Counted from the stretch's first letter, positions 18,890-28,002 are shown. The stretch is 64,000 nt of DNA from Nocardia brasiliensis ATCC 700358 (GCF_000250675.2 NC_018681.1:6696001-6760000); one strand, 5' to 3'. Numbers and translations are program-made. Notes: generated from the letters alone by a model not told the origin.

Positions 18890-19075
18890 TCAACCGCCTG
18901 CCAGTTGCCGCATCCGAGCCTGACGAATCCATTCCGCGGAAACCGGTTCGCCTTCCATCGCCATGCTCCCGACGACGTGCTCGATCACAGATTCACGACG
19001 GCGACGTATCTTCTCCGCGAGCGGAAGTGCACGCCACGCGGCGACCTTCGTCGTAAGTTCTTTATTCATCGCCAT
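18890..19075 (-). CDS. VbhA-like antitoxin of the Fic module
   Basis: About 61 residues (MAMNKELTTKVAAWRALPLA and so on). The stretch SMAMEGEPVSAEW contains the Fic inhibition motif [S/T]xxxE[G/N] (S-M-A-M-E-G), whose Glu blocks ATP binding in the Fic active site in this family. AGGAGGT precedes ATG 19075; ATG 19069 is an alternative. It lies just upstream of the fic gene on the same strand, the usual antitoxin-first order. Identification as the antitoxin rests on the motif plus position. Confidence 0.78.
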   Translation of the reverse strand: MAMNKELTTKVAAWRALPLAEKIRRRRESVIEHVVGSMAMEGEPVSAEWIRQARMRQLAGG

Positions 19076-19361
19076 CACACCTCCTGCACCACAATACGGC
19101 TTCCGAATCGCGGGGGCGAACGACATTTTCGCAGTTCAGCGGCATGCTCGGCATCGCTCGGATCAGGACGGCCCAAGGCCAGGGATGTCGGCGGAGTCGA
19201 GGGCGGTACGGGAGGTGTCTTCGAGGTCTACGCCGGAACGGCCCAGGCGGTAGGCGCCAGTTCTTCGGAGCGAATGTTGCCCGGGTGTGAAACGAGGTTA
19301 TGGACGCCGCCTCGCCGCCGGTGACTCAGCGCACACGCCGGGCGGGTCGCGTGCCTGCGTC

Positions 19362-20144
19362 ATGGCGACACGGCACACTTGGCTGGTGGTTGCCTCTCCG
19401 GTCCAGTTCCGGTCGCCCTGGACTCAGACCATCGACCTCAGGACCGAGCTGCGCACCGCGTGGGACTGGCTACGCCGTCCTGCGCTGGTGCGCCGGATCC
19501 TTCCCGCGATCCGCACCCATTTGGGCGCGGCCCCGGCCAGCACCGCGTACGCGTTCACCCTGTTCGTCACGTGGTGGACGTTGCGGGGTGTGGGTGACTC
19601 GGTGGAGCGCAGGCTGATCTTTTCCGCTTCGACCAATCTCTACAACATGCGGCACAACCCGGTGCAGGTGCTGGTCGCCTCGGCGTTCTGGACCGACGGC
19701 GGGTTCCCGTGGACGACCATCGTCAGCTTCCTGGTGGTGATGGCCTATGCCGAACGCTGGCTCGGCACCGGCCGCTGGATCGTGCTGTTCGCCACCGGGC
19801 ACATCGGCGCGACGCTGCTCACCGTCACCGGTATCTCGCACGCCATCGACCGCGGCGTCATCCCGTTGAAGGTGGCCGTCGCTGCGGATGTCGGTACCAG
19901 CTACGGCTTTTCGGCGGTGCTGGCCGCGATGGCGTTCCGGTTCCGCGGACCGGTCCGGCTGCTGTGGGCGGGCACGCTCACCGTGGTGCTGGTCGCGGCC
20001 TTGTGGATCGGGCCGACCTTCACCGATTACGGCCACCTGTGCGGGGCCGCCATCGGCTTCGTCGTCGGCGCGCTGGCGACGCTGCTCGGCCGCTGGGTGC
20101 AGCGGCGCACGGCGGCGAAAGAGCCGGTTGCGCTCAACCGGTGA
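19362..20144 (+). CDS. Rhomboid-like polytopic membrane protein
   Basis: A 260-residue membrane protein with about six hydrophobic segments. Towards the C-terminus GTSYGFSAVLAAMAF resembles the rhomboid catalytic helix (GxSx), and DYGHLCGAAIGFVVGALATL resembles the helix carrying the His. The serine context is G-T-S-Y-G rather than the usual GxSG, so protease activity is uncertain; it may be a rhomboid-like protein of the actinobacterial type. ATG 19362 is chosen; the frame opens at 19287. Its 3' end overlaps the convergent antiporter by 11 bases. Confidence 0.7.
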   Translation: MATRHTWLVVASPVQFRSPWTQTIDLRTELRTAWDWLRRPALVRRILPAIRTHLGAAPASTAYAFTLFVTWWTLRGVGDSVERRLIFSASTNLYNMRHNPVQVLVASAFWTDGGFPWTTIVSFLVVMAYAERWLGTGRWIVLFATGHIGATLLTVTGISHAIDRGVIPLKVAVAADVGTSYGFSAVLAAMAFRFRGPVRLLWAGTLTVVLVAALWIGPTFTDYGHLCGAAIGFVVGALATLLGRWVQRRTAAKEPVALNR

Positions 20145-21318
20145 GCACAGCGGGCTTGGTGCGCCGCTGCACCAAGCCGACGGCCGGTTCCACCACCCGC
20201 GCCACGATCGGCCCGAGAATCGCCATCAACAGCACGTACGCCGAGGCGAGCGCGGCCAGCTGGCCGTCGACCCCGCCGACGGTCACCGCCAGTCCCGCGA
20301 TGACGATCGAGAACTCACCACGCGCGACCAGCGCCGCGCCGGCCCGCGCGCGACCCATCCGCCGGATGCCCTGCCTGCTCGCGGCCCACCAGCCGGTCGC
20401 GACCTTGGTCAGCACGGTGACCACGGCCAGCCCGACCGCCCAGCCGAGCACCGGCGGGATCGCCGTCGGATCGGTGGTGAGGCCGAACGCCACGAAGAAG
20501 ATCGCCGCGAACAGATCACGCAGCGGCTCCAGCAGTTTCGCGGCCTCGTGCGCGGTCGAGCCGGAGATCGCGATACCGAGCAGGAACGCCCCGACCGCCG
20601 CGGACACGTTCAGCGCGGAGGCCACCCCGGCCACCAGCAGCGCCGCGCCGAGCAGCTTGAGCAGGAACACTTCGCGGTCGTTGCTGTCCACGACGGCCGA
20701 GACGTAGCGTCCGTAGCGCAGCGCCACCACGAGCACCACCGTGATCGCGGTCAGCGCGACGGCGAGCGATTTCAGTCCGCCGACGAAGCTCACGCCGGCC
20801 AGGATGGTGGTGAGGATCGGCAGATACACCGCCATCGCCAGATCCTCGAACACCAGGATCGACAGGATCACCGGCGTCTCCCGGTTACCCAGCCGCCCGA
20901 GGTCGTCGAGCACCTTCGCCACGATGCCCGACGACGAGATATAGGTGACCCCGCCCATGGTGACGGCGCCGATCAATCCCCAGCCGAGGATCAACGCGAC
21001 CACCACGCCGGGCGTCGCGTTCGCGACGATGTCCACCAGGCCCGCCGCCCACGAGCGGCGCAGGCCGGTCACCAGTTCCGGCGCGGTGTATTCCAGGCCG
21101 AGCAGCAGCAACAACAGCACGACGCCGATTTCGCCTGCCACATGGCCGAATTCGTTGGCGGCGGTGAGTTTGATGAAGCCGCCCTGACCGAACGCGAGAC
21201 CGCCGAGCAGATACAGCGGGATCGGCGACATCCCGAAGCGCCCCGCCAGCCGCCCGAACATGCCGAGGGCAAAGAGAATCGCTCCGAGCTCGATCAGGGC
21301 GAGCGCGGTTTCGGTCAC
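20134..21318 (-). CDS. CPA2-type K+(Na+)/H+ antiporter (KhtU-like)
   Basis: A 394-residue monovalent cation:proton antiporter with about 12 hydrophobic segments. It shows the CPA2 features LLLLLGLEYTAPEL, ISSSGIVAKVLDDLGRL, VFEDLAMAVYLPI (acidic transport residues), GAFLLGIAISGS and LVARGEFSIVIAGLA. There is no C-terminal RCK domain on this protein. The RCK_C protein is encoded just upstream with a four-base gap, as in the Bacillus KhtT-KhtU pair. Predicted role: K+ efflux under alkaline or potassium stress. Confidence 0.85.
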   Translation of the reverse strand: MTETALALIELGAILFALGMFGRLAGRFGMSPIPLYLLGGLAFGQGGFIKLTAANEFGHVAGEIGVVLLLLLLGLEYTAPELVTGLRRSWAAGLVDIVANATPGVVVALILGWGLIGAVTMGGVTYISSSGIVAKVLDDLGRLGNRETPVILSILVFEDLAMAVYLPILTTILAGVSFVGGLKSLAVALTAITVVLVVALRYGRYVSAVVDSNDREVFLLKLLGAALLVAGVASALNVSAAVGAFLLGIAISGSTAHEAAKLLEPLRDLFAAIFFVAFGLTTDPTAIPPVLGWAVGLAVVTVLTKVATGWWAASRQGIRRMGRARAGAALVARGEFSIVIAGLAVTVGGVDGQLAALASAYVLLMAILGPIVARVVEPAVGLVQRRTKPAVLTG

Positions 21319-21322
21319 GGGC

Positions 21323-21805
21323 TCAGCCGTGGGTCAAGATCTTCGCGGCCGCGTCGAGGCCTTCCGGGGTACCGACCACCACGAGCAGGTCGCCCGTGGT
21401 GAAGGTGAAATCCGGTCCGGGCGAGGGATGCAACTGCCCCGCGCGCATCACCGCGACGATCGACACCTTGGTCCGGGTGCGCATCGCGGTCTCGCCGAGG
21501 GTGCGGCCCGCGTAGGGGGACTCCTCCGCGATCGCCATCTGCCGGGTGGTGATGCCGGGCAGATCGCTGTGCTCGTCGTTGAGTTTGGCCACGAGCTGGG
21601 GCGCACCGAGCAGGTTGGCCAGCACGGCGGCCTCGTCGGTACTCAGCGGAATCTGCGCCGCGCAGGCGTCCGGATCGTCGAGTTTGGAGACGATCAGGTC
21701 GATGTCGCCGTCGCGGTGTGCGACCACGCCGATCCGGCGGCCCGACCGCACCTCGAAGTCTTTTCGGACTCCAATCCCGGGTAGCGCAGTGACGTCGACA
21801 TTCAC
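21323..21805 (-). CDS. RCK_C-domain antiporter regulator (KhtT-like)
   Basis: A 160-residue cytoplasmic protein. The N-terminal half (MNVDVTALPGIGVRKDFEVR, then GRRIGVVAHRDGDIDLIV) and the C-terminal RCK_C/TrkA_C domain (GRTLGETAMRTRTKVSIVAV and FTTGDLLVVVGTPEGLDAAA) match KhtT, the peripheral subunit that gates KhtU. It is first in a two-gene operon with the antiporter. Length agrees with KhtT (about 165). Confidence 0.83.
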   Translation of the reverse strand: MNVDVTALPGIGVRKDFEVRSGRRIGVVAHRDGDIDLIVSKLDDPDACAAQIPLSTDEAAVLANLLGAPQLVAKLNDEHSDLPGITTRQMAIAEESPYAGRTLGETAMRTRTKVSIVAVMRAGQLHPSPGPDFTFTTGDLLVVVGTPEGLDAAAKILTHG

Positions 21806-21898
21806 ACACTCCAGGGTAGACCGAGGTCTCGTCCGTCCGCCGGTGCGGTCATCACTTCGGCGGATGGCGCCTGGTCAGGGCTGTGCTGAGATGGAAGC

Positions 21899-23095
21899 GT
21901 GCGGCAATGGTCGGAGATTCCGGGAACAGCGCGGGATGCGCTGGGCGCGCTGCTGGTGTTCGCCGGCGGCACGGCGCTGTACGTGTCGAACCTGTTCGCG
22001 CTGATCGACCTCGGCCACAGTGTGCCGGTGCCGGTCCGGCTCGCGATCCTCGCTCCCTTGTGCCTGCTGACGATGGCGCGGCGCCGAATGCCGGTGCCCG
22101 CCATGCTCGTCGGGCTGATCCCGCTGAGTGCCGATATCTGGATCGGCCCCTCGGTGCCGGTGTGGTTGATCTACGGCGACCTGATGTACGCGGCGGTGCT
22201 GTATTCCGCGAAACGCACGTCGCGCTGGGTGATCATCGGCTGGGCCACGTTCTCGGTGCTGCTGGTGCTCGTCACCGCCGTCGTCGCGCACGACCTGCGG
22301 GCCATCTCACTGGCGCTGCTGGTGGTGCTCGCGTTCATCGCCACGCCGCTGTGGTGGGCCAATTCGGTGCGCACGCACAAGGACATCGCCGCGGCCGAAC
22401 GGGCCCGGGCGCAGGCGCTGACCCTGGTGGCCGAACTCGACCGTCGCGCGGCCATCGCCGACGAGCGCACCACCATGGCCCGTGACCTGCACGACGTGAT
22501 CGCCGGCCATCTCTCGGCCATCGCGATCCAGTCCGAGGCCGCGCTCGGAGTGCTGACCCGCAAGCAGCCCGACGCCGCGGTCACCGGGATCATGCAGTCC
22601 ATCCGCACCAACAGCGTCAGCGCCCTGCAGGAGATGCGGACGATGATCGGCCTGCTGCGCAGCGACGGGGAGGGCGAGGACGAGGTGGCCGCGCCGCGCC
22701 GGCTCGCGCAGTTGTCCATTCTGGTCGACGCCGCCCGCGCGGCCGGAATCGCGGTGCGGGTGCACGAAGCCCTCGACGACACCGAACTGCCGAGCGCGGT
22801 CGACCAGACCGCGTACCGCATCATCCAGGAGGCTTTGACCAACGCCATGAAACACGCACCGGGACAAGGGGTCGACATCGACGTGAGTGCGCGGGACGGA
22901 GAACTGCGGGTGGCGGTCAGCAATCCGGTACCGGCGATCACGGTGCGCCGCAGCGAGAACGGCGACCCGCACCGTGGCTTGATCAACATGCGCGAGCGGG
23001 CCGCGGCGCTGGGCGGCAGCTTCACGGCCGGAGCGAACGCCGGCACCTGGGAAGTGCAAGCGACCCTGCCGGTTTCGATCGCGAGCAGGTCATGA
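21899..23095 (+). CDS. NarL-family sensor histidine kinase
   Basis: A 398-residue membrane kinase. Residues about 10-160 carry four to five hydrophobic segments with very short loops. The HisKA_3 box is ERTTMARDLHDVIAGHLSAI, with phospho-acceptor His. The ATPase domain shows IIQEALTNAMKHAPG (N box) and HRGLINMRERAAALGGSF (G box). Start is GTG 21899. Its stop overlaps the response-regulator start by four bases (ATGA), a coupled two-component pair. The signal is unknown. Confidence 0.9.
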   Translation: MRQWSEIPGTARDALGALLVFAGGTALYVSNLFALIDLGHSVPVPVRLAILAPLCLLTMARRRMPVPAMLVGLIPLSADIWIGPSVPVWLIYGDLMYAAVLYSAKRTSRWVIIGWATFSVLLVLVTAVVAHDLRAISLALLVVLAFIATPLWWANSVRTHKDIAAAERARAQALTLVAELDRRAAIADERTTMARDLHDVIAGHLSAIAIQSEAALGVLTRKQPDAAVTGIMQSIRTNSVSALQEMRTMIGLLRSDGEGEDEVAAPRRLAQLSILVDAARAAGIAVRVHEALDDTELPSAVDQTAYRIIQEALTNAMKHAPGQGVDIDVSARDGELRVAVSNPVPAITVRRSENGDPHRGLINMRERAAALGGSFTAGANAGTWEVQATLPVSIASRS

Positions 23096-23739
23096 CGATC
23101 CGGGTGCTGATCGCCGACGACCACGCCGCCATCCGCGCGGGACTGCGGATGATCCTGGACGCCGAGGACGATATCGAGGTGGTCGGCGAGGCCGCCGACG
23201 GTGACGTCGCGGTGTCACAGGCCAAGGCGCTGCGCCCGCACGTCGTGCTGATGGACGTGCGCATGCCCGGGGTCGACGGCATCACCGCGACCGAGCGGGT
23301 GACCGCCGACGGGCTCGCCAAGGTACTGATCCTGACCACGTTCGACCTGGACGAGTACGTCTTCCGGACGCTGCGGGCCGGCGCGTCGGGATTCGTGCTC
23401 AAGTCGTCGTCGGGGCAGGCGCTGATCGACGCCGTCCGCACCGTGGCCGCGGGCGACGGCGTGCTCGCCCCCGAGGTGACCCGGGCGGTGATCTCGGCGT
23501 TCGCCGCGGTGAATCCCGATGCGGCGCAACCGGAGCCGGACGGGCTCGCCGACCTCACCGAACGCGAACGCGAGGTGCTCGACTGTCTCGGCGACGGACT
23601 GTCCAACGCGCAGATCGCGGGCAAGCTGTTCATCGGCGAGACGACCGTGAAGACCCACGTCTCCCGGGTACTGACGAAACTCGGTGTGCGGTCACGGGTT
23701 CAGGCCGCCATCGTGGCGCGCGAGGTGCGCGACCGCTAG
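23092..23739 (+). CDS. LuxR/NarL-family response regulator
   Basis: 215 residues: receiver domain (VLIADDHAAIRAGLRMIL, phospho-acceptor Asp55 in VVLMDVRMPGVDG, Lys in VLKSSSGQALI) and a C-terminal LuxR helix-turn-helix (LTEREREVLDCLGDGLSNAQ and IAGKLFIGETTVKTHVSRVL). Partner of the preceding kinase. It converges on the DUF952 gene with only two bases between. Confidence 0.92.
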   Translation: MTIRVLIADDHAAIRAGLRMILDAEDDIEVVGEAADGDVAVSQAKALRPHVVLMDVRMPGVDGITATERVTADGLAKVLILTTFDLDEYVFRTLRAGASGFVLKSSSGQALIDAVRTVAAGDGVLAPEVTRAVISAFAAVNPDAAQPEPDGLADLTEREREVLDCLGDGLSNAQIAGKLFIGETTVKTHVSRVLTKLGVRSRVQAAIVAREVRDR

Positions 23740-23741
23740 CC

Positions 23742-24101
23742 TCATTTCGCCAGTGGCGCGAACGAGCCGTCCGGGCCGGGCTGGAACTCCTCGACCGCGA
23801 TGACCGCACCGGTCGGCAAGGGACCGTAGAGGTGCGGGAAGAGCATCGACTCCGGGTCGGTCGGCACGCCGGGTTCCCACTTCACCGGTGCACCCAGGCG
23901 GGCCGGATCGAGCCGTAAAAGCACCAGGTCGCGGCGGCCCGCGAAGAGCCGGTTGGCCGGCAGATGCGCCTGCTCCGGCGCGGACAGATGGATGAACCCG
24001 ACCTCATCGAGCGACGGAGCCCGGTACTCACCGGTTTGCCGGGCGGAAAGCCACTCGCTCAAAGTACATATGTGAACGAGCGTGTGAGTGTCATGGGTCA
24101 C
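23742..24101 (-). CDS. DUF952 protein
   Basis: A 119-residue protein starting VTHDTHTLVHICTLSEWLSA, with the family features VGFIHLSAPEQAHLPANRLF, LVLLRLDPARL, ESMLFPHLYGPLPTGAV. DUF952 proteins resemble glutathione-S-transferase-like or ADP-ribosyltransferase-like folds and have no known role. GTG 24101 is chosen: GGGAGA lies nine bases ahead; the frame is open to 24230. Confidence 0.82.
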   Translation of the reverse strand: MTHDTHTLVHICTLSEWLSARQTGEYRAPSLDEVGFIHLSAPEQAHLPANRLFAGRRDLVLLRLDPARLGAPVKWEPGVPTDPESMLFPHLYGPLPTGAVIAVEEFQPGPDGSFAPLAK

Positions 24102-24373
24102 GGGTAATCTCCCGGTAGACAACTGGATCGGCCTGTTCGAGGTGGTGACCACACTGAGTTCGAAGCGTGACCTGGAATGTTCGCCAGTAGCGAAATCCCT
24201 GGTCGTGTTATCGAAAACACACCGAATCACTCACGGGAACAAAGCCCCCGTCCCGAACGTCTGACAGAGTAGTCATACCACTGCTGGGAAGTAGCGGTAG
24301 CGAGCCCGCGGAGTGACCACGGGCCCCACACCAGGCGAACGGTCTGTGAACCGGGAGCCAGGACGGAGGAGTC

Positions 24374-24568
24374 ATGCCAGGAACCCTGACTAGCACCCCA
24401 CTGACCGCGGTCGATCGTTGCGACCGCTGCGGGGCGGCAGCTCGAGTGCGCGCCGTTCTGCCCGCAGGTGGCGAGTTGCTCTTCTGCCAGCACCACGCGA
24501 ACGAACACATGGATCGACTGCGTGAGTTGGAAGCCGTGATCGACACGGAGTCCGCTCCCGCGCTCTGA
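24374..24568 (+). CDS. Small conserved zinc-finger-like protein (DUF7455 type)
   Basis: 64 residues with CDRCG and, later, FCQHHANEH, together a likely CxxC/CxxH metal site. GGAGGAGTC precedes ATG 24374. This short protein is widespread in actinobacteria and in M. tuberculosis lies near sigB (Rv2708c type), so its presence here marks the conserved sigA-sigB interval. Function is unknown. Confidence 0.8.
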   Translation: MPGTLTSTPLTAVDRCDRCGAAARVRAVLPAGGELLFCQHHANEHMDRLRELEAVIDTESAPAL

Positions 24569-24623
24569 TCAACTCCTCGCGTCCTGAGATAACAACATCC
24601 GACAACAGAACACCGTTCGACCC

Positions 24624-24651
24624 GAGCGGGCGATCCACGGATCGCCCGCTC
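24624..24651. terminator. Bidirectional hairpin between the DUF7455-type gene and TetR
   Basis: GAGCGGGCGATCC, two bases and GGATCGCCCGCTC form a perfect 13-bp stem between convergent genes. It lacks a T-run. Confidence 0.75.
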
Positions 24652-24660
24652 TCGGTCTGT

Positions 24661-25416
24661 TCAGGGGCCGATCGAGGCGGACAGGATCCCGTCCAGCAGG
24701 CGGTGCAGGCCGTATTCGAAGGCCCCGTCCGGGTCGCCGGGCGCTTCGTACAGTTCCCCGACCACCTTGCCCACCCGCGACGCCAGCGGGAACGCCTCGG
24801 GCGACATCGCGCCCGAGAGCAGCGGGCCGTGCACGTCCCACCACTGGGCGTCGGTCATCACCTGGGTTTCTCGCCGCGCGGCGACGGCCATCCTGGCATT
24901 ACCCGTCGCGAACTCGGTGAGCACGGCGATCACCCGATCCAGTTCCACCTCGGACCGGCCGATGTCGTCGATCGCGGCCAGCTGCCGCTCGAACCGCCGC
25001 ATCCGGCCGGGGCCGAGCACGAGCCGCCACGGCGGCACCTCCAGCAGCCAGGGATGCGCGATCAGCTCGGCGCGGGCCTGCCGGGCGAGCGCGGCCATCC
25101 GGTCGCGCAGCGGCAGCTCCCGGGCGATCGGTGCGTCCTCGTCGGCCACCGCGTCGGCCATCAGCACCGCGAGCGCATCCTTGCTCGGCACGTAGGTGTA
25201 GAGACTCATCGGCCGTAGCCCCAGCTCCGCGGCGACCGCGCGAATGGATACCTTGGCGTACCCGTCCCGGTCGGCCAGTGCGATCGCTGCCCGGACCACG
25301 CCGTCGACGCTGACCGTCTGTTTCGGCCCGCGGCCGCCGGGGCGCGGCGGGACCTCATGGCGCCACAGCAGTCCGATCAGCTGTTTCGCCTGTTCGACGG
25401 TGGTTTCGTCGGCCAC
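24661..25416 (-). CDS. TetR-family regulator
   Basis: 251 residues. The HTH is VVRAAIALADRDGYAKVSIR and AVAAELGLRPMSLYTYVPSK; the C-terminal domain resembles the Tet-repressor class (TetR_C, with HPWLLEVPPWR and a long four-helix region). The start is GTG 25416. It is divergent from the SNF2 helicase gene. An inverted repeat at 25445-25470 in the gap is the likely operator for both promoters. Confidence 0.85.
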   Translation of the reverse strand: MADETTVEQAKQLIGLLWRHEVPPRPGGRGPKQTVSVDGVVRAAIALADRDGYAKVSIRAVAAELGLRPMSLYTYVPSKDALAVLMADAVADEDAPIARELPLRDRMAALARQARAELIAHPWLLEVPPWRLVLGPGRMRRFERQLAAIDDIGRSEVELDRVIAVLTEFATGNARMAVAARRETQVMTDAQWWDVHGPLLSGAMSPEAFPLASRVGKVVGELYEAPGDPDGAFEYGLHRLLDGILSASIGP

Positions 25417-25444
25417 GGGACTCCTCGGAACAAACTCGGTACCC

Positions 25445-25470
25445 TGTACGTTGTTCAGATACTTCGTACA
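25445..25470. promoter_or_regulatory. Candidate TetR operator
   Basis: TGTACG and CGTACA form a perfect inverted repeat separated by 14 bases, 29 bases upstream of the TetR GTG. It overlaps the region where the helicase message would begin. Confidence 0.5.
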
Positions 25471-25495
25471 CCATACGCCGAATAAGGGGTTCGTT

Positions 25496-27349
25496 CTGCG
25501 CAGCACACAGGCCACGTATCTACCCGACCGGCACATGTTCGCCCTGTGGACATGGACCGGCCAGGACACCGGGCCCGCACCCGATATCGGCGACCGGGAA
25601 TCCGTCACGCTAGCGATCCCGACGGGACCAGACGGCACCATCGAAATCAACGAGGTCGACTGCGCCTTACGCGATCCCCAGACCTTCGCTGGATCGGCCA
25701 TCGACGACGCGGGCGAATCGGTGCACGCCTGGCAAGCGGCTTTGCGCGAGGAGGGGGCGGGGGTCGCTGCGGCGCAGGAGGATTCAGTTCCGTCCGAGGG
25801 GGAGTCGCAGCCCGATGCGGCGGACATGATCCGTCTGCGCGCGGCGACCTTGCCGATTGCGGCGCATGCCGTGCCGGATGCGGCGGGGACGTCGGTTGTC
25901 GCTGCGGAGCGCGCGTTGCGCGTGCTGTACGAAACGCAAGGGGTGGCGGCCGAATTGGCGGTCGCGCTGAAAGCGGAGCTGCGGCCCTATCAGGTGCGCG
26001 GGGTGAGCTGGTTGCGGGAAACCGTCGCGGCGCACGGCGGGGCCGTGCTGGCCGACGAGATGGGGCTCGGAAAGACCGTGCAGACCATCGGTTTTCTGCA
26101 CGGGCGGGCCGCGAGCGGCCCGCAGCTCGTGGTGTGCCCCACCTCCCTGGTGGGCAACTGGGCGCACGAGATCGACCGGTTCGCGCCTGGACTGCGCGTA
26201 ACCGTGTGGCGCGGCGGCACTATCGCGGTAGCGGCCGGCACGGTCGTCGTCGCGGGATATCCCACCCTGCGGCTGCACGGGCACCTGCTCGACGAGCACC
26301 GCTGGGCGACCACGGTTTTCGACGAAGCGCAGGCGCTGAAGAATCCGCGCACCCAACTCGCCAAAGCCGCACGCACACTCGACGCCGAGGTACGCGTCGC
26401 GCTGACCGGCACACCGGTGGAGAACCACCTGGAAGAGCTGTGGGCGCTGCTGAACCTGGTGGCGCCCAGGCTGTTCGGGCATCGCACCCAGTTCCGGCGC
26501 CGGTTCGTCCGGCCGATCCAGGAGGGCTCGGCGAGCGCGGCGGCCCGGCTGCGCGACGCCATCGAGCCCGTCGTGCTCGCACGGAAGAAGGCACAGGTGG
26601 CCGCCTCGCTACCGGCCAAGATCCACACCGACCTGTTGTGCGACCTCACCGGCGAACAGGAGAGCCTGTACGACAAGCTGCTCGATCGCGCCATCGATGA
26701 CGGCTTCGGCTCCGGCGCCCAGCGGCAGAGCCGGGTGCTCGCGGCACTCACGGCGCTCAAACAGGTCTGCAACCATCCGGGGCTGGTCACCGGCGAGCTG
26801 ACCGAGTTGGCGGGCCGCTCCGGCAAGCTCGACCTGTGCGCCGATATCGTCGCCAACAACCTCGAATTGGGCGCTCCCACCCTGATTTTCACCCAGTATC
26901 GGCAGACCGGCGAACTGCTCGTGCGCCACCTCGCCGAACAGTTCGAGGTGGCCGCTCCGTTCTTCCACGGCGGACTGGACCAGGCCGAGCGGGCCGCGAT
27001 CGTCAACGGTTTCCAGGCCGCGGACGGACCGCCCGTGCTCGTGCTGAGCCTGCGCGCGGCGGGCACCGGCCTCACCCTGACCCGCGCCGCCGACGTCATC
27101 CACTTCGACCGCTGGTGGAATCCGGCCGTCGAGGCACAGGCCTCGGATCGCGCCCATCGCATCGGCCAGACCCGCACGGTCACCGTCACCACCCTGACCT
27201 CGACCACCACCGTCGAAGAACACATCGCCCGGATGCACGACCGCAAGTCCGCGCTCTCGGACCTCGGCGACTCCGCAGGCATCGCCGCGCTGGCCCGGCT
27301 CGACGACGACCAGCTGATCGAAATCCTGCGCCGGAAACGGGGGAACTGA
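25496..27349 (+). CDS. SNF2/SWI2-family DEAD-like helicase
   Basis: About 617 residues, a soluble ATP-dependent DNA translocase. Motifs: LADEMGLGKTVQTIGFL (Walker A), VFDEAQALKNPRTQLAKAAR (motif II), ALTGTPVENHLEELWALLN (III), LIFTQYRQTGELLV (IV) and ASDRAHRIGQTRTVTV (VI). The N-terminal piece ATYLPDRHMFALW resembles the start of HelZ-type proteins. The start is uncertain: CTG 25496 has AAGGGG six bases ahead; ATG 25535 has no ribosome site but is the first ATG. It is shorter than HelZ (about 1000 residues). Its stop overlaps the start of the SWIM protein gene (TGATG). Confidence 0.85.
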   Translation: MRSTQATYLPDRHMFALWTWTGQDTGPAPDIGDRESVTLAIPTGPDGTIEINEVDCALRDPQTFAGSAIDDAGESVHAWQAALREEGAGVAAAQEDSVPSEGESQPDAADMIRLRAATLPIAAHAVPDAAGTSVVAAERALRVLYETQGVAAELAVALKAELRPYQVRGVSWLRETVAAHGGAVLADEMGLGKTVQTIGFLHGRAASGPQLVVCPTSLVGNWAHEIDRFAPGLRVTVWRGGTIAVAAGTVVVAGYPTLRLHGHLLDEHRWATTVFDEAQALKNPRTQLAKAARTLDAEVRVALTGTPVENHLEELWALLNLVAPRLFGHRTQFRRRFVRPIQEGSASAAARLRDAIEPVVLARKKAQVAASLPAKIHTDLLCDLTGEQESLYDKLLDRAIDDGFGSGAQRQSRVLAALTALKQVCNHPGLVTGELTELAGRSGKLDLCADIVANNLELGAPTLIFTQYRQTGELLVRHLAEQFEVAAPFFHGGLDQAERAAIVNGFQAADGPPVLVLSLRAAGTGLTLTRAADVIHFDRWWNPAVEAQASDRAHRIGQTRTVTVTTLTSTTTVEEHIARMHDRKSALSDLGDSAGIAALARLDDDQLIEILRRKRGN

Positions 27350-27908
27350 TGGCGGACAACGAATTCGGCTACACCCTGTGGGGCATGGACTGGGTCCGGC
27401 TCGCCGAGCCGCTGCGGCAGACCCGGCCCGACCCACTGCTCCCCCGCGCCCGCAGCATCGCCCGCAACCACGGCATCCAGGCCACCATCGAGGGCCGCGT
27501 CGTCCGCGCGACCCTGCATCGAGGCAGCGAGGCCTCGGTACTCCATCTGGAGGTCGCGCCGCTGCCGCGTACGGCGGTCACCGCCATCAACACAGCCATC
27601 CCCGACACCACCGTCCTCACCGACGACATGCACCGCGCCGCCAAAGCCGCGGGCATCGCCGTAGCGCCCGTGCTCGCCGGCACGGACTGCTCCTGCAAGG
27701 CACGCTCCCCCGCTGCCTGCACATCCTCGCCCTGTACTACGACATGGCGCGCCGGGTGGACGAGAATCCGCGCCTGGCACTGGAACTCCAGGGCTATTTC
27801 CAAACGGCACACGAGGACGACACACCCGCCCCTGTCGAGGCGCCCCGCTGGGTACCGATCAACACCCTCGACCCCGCCGACTACTTCGTCGCGCCGACCG
27901 CGCCCTGA
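27349..27908 (+). pseudogene. SWIM zinc-finger partner of the helicase, frameshifted
   Basis: The protein begins MADNEFGYTLWGMDWVRLAE and is continuous to the first half of a SWIM finger (GTDCSCKARSP). The second half of the motif (RCLHILALYYDMARRVDENP) and the natural C-terminus (NTLDPADYFVAPTAP) lie in another frame. Restoring one C in the five-C run at 27707-27711 would give CxCx6CxH, the SWIM signature. So one base is missing, either a genuine frameshift or a homopolymer sequencing error. SWIM proteins beside SNF2 helicases are common in actinobacteria and are thought to act with them. Without repair, translation continues in the wrong frame to 28053. Confidence 0.8.
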
Positions 27909-27924
27909 CCAACCCGATTCTGCG

Positions 27925-28002
27925 TTCTCGCACTACTTTCGCGTTCTCGCACCCGCTGCGGCTGGCTGTAGCCGGTGCGGGAACCCAGAAGTAGTGCGAG
28001 AA
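27925..28002. repeat. Dispersed hairpin element family B, copy 2
   Basis: The outer arms TTCTCGCACTACTT (27925-27938) and AAGTAGTGCGAGAA (27989-28002) are perfect. The inner arms GTTCTCGCACCCGCT and AGCCGGTGCGGGAAC pair with one mismatch around GCGGCTGGCTGT. It starts 17 bases after the SWIM gene. The remaining gap to 28225 holds no gene that I can support. Confidence 0.8.

Noticed and set aside
19888..21402. 504-codon plus-strand frame
   Set aside because: Antisense to the antiporter gene, whose membrane segments and motifs are clear; product is His/Arg/Asp-rich noise.
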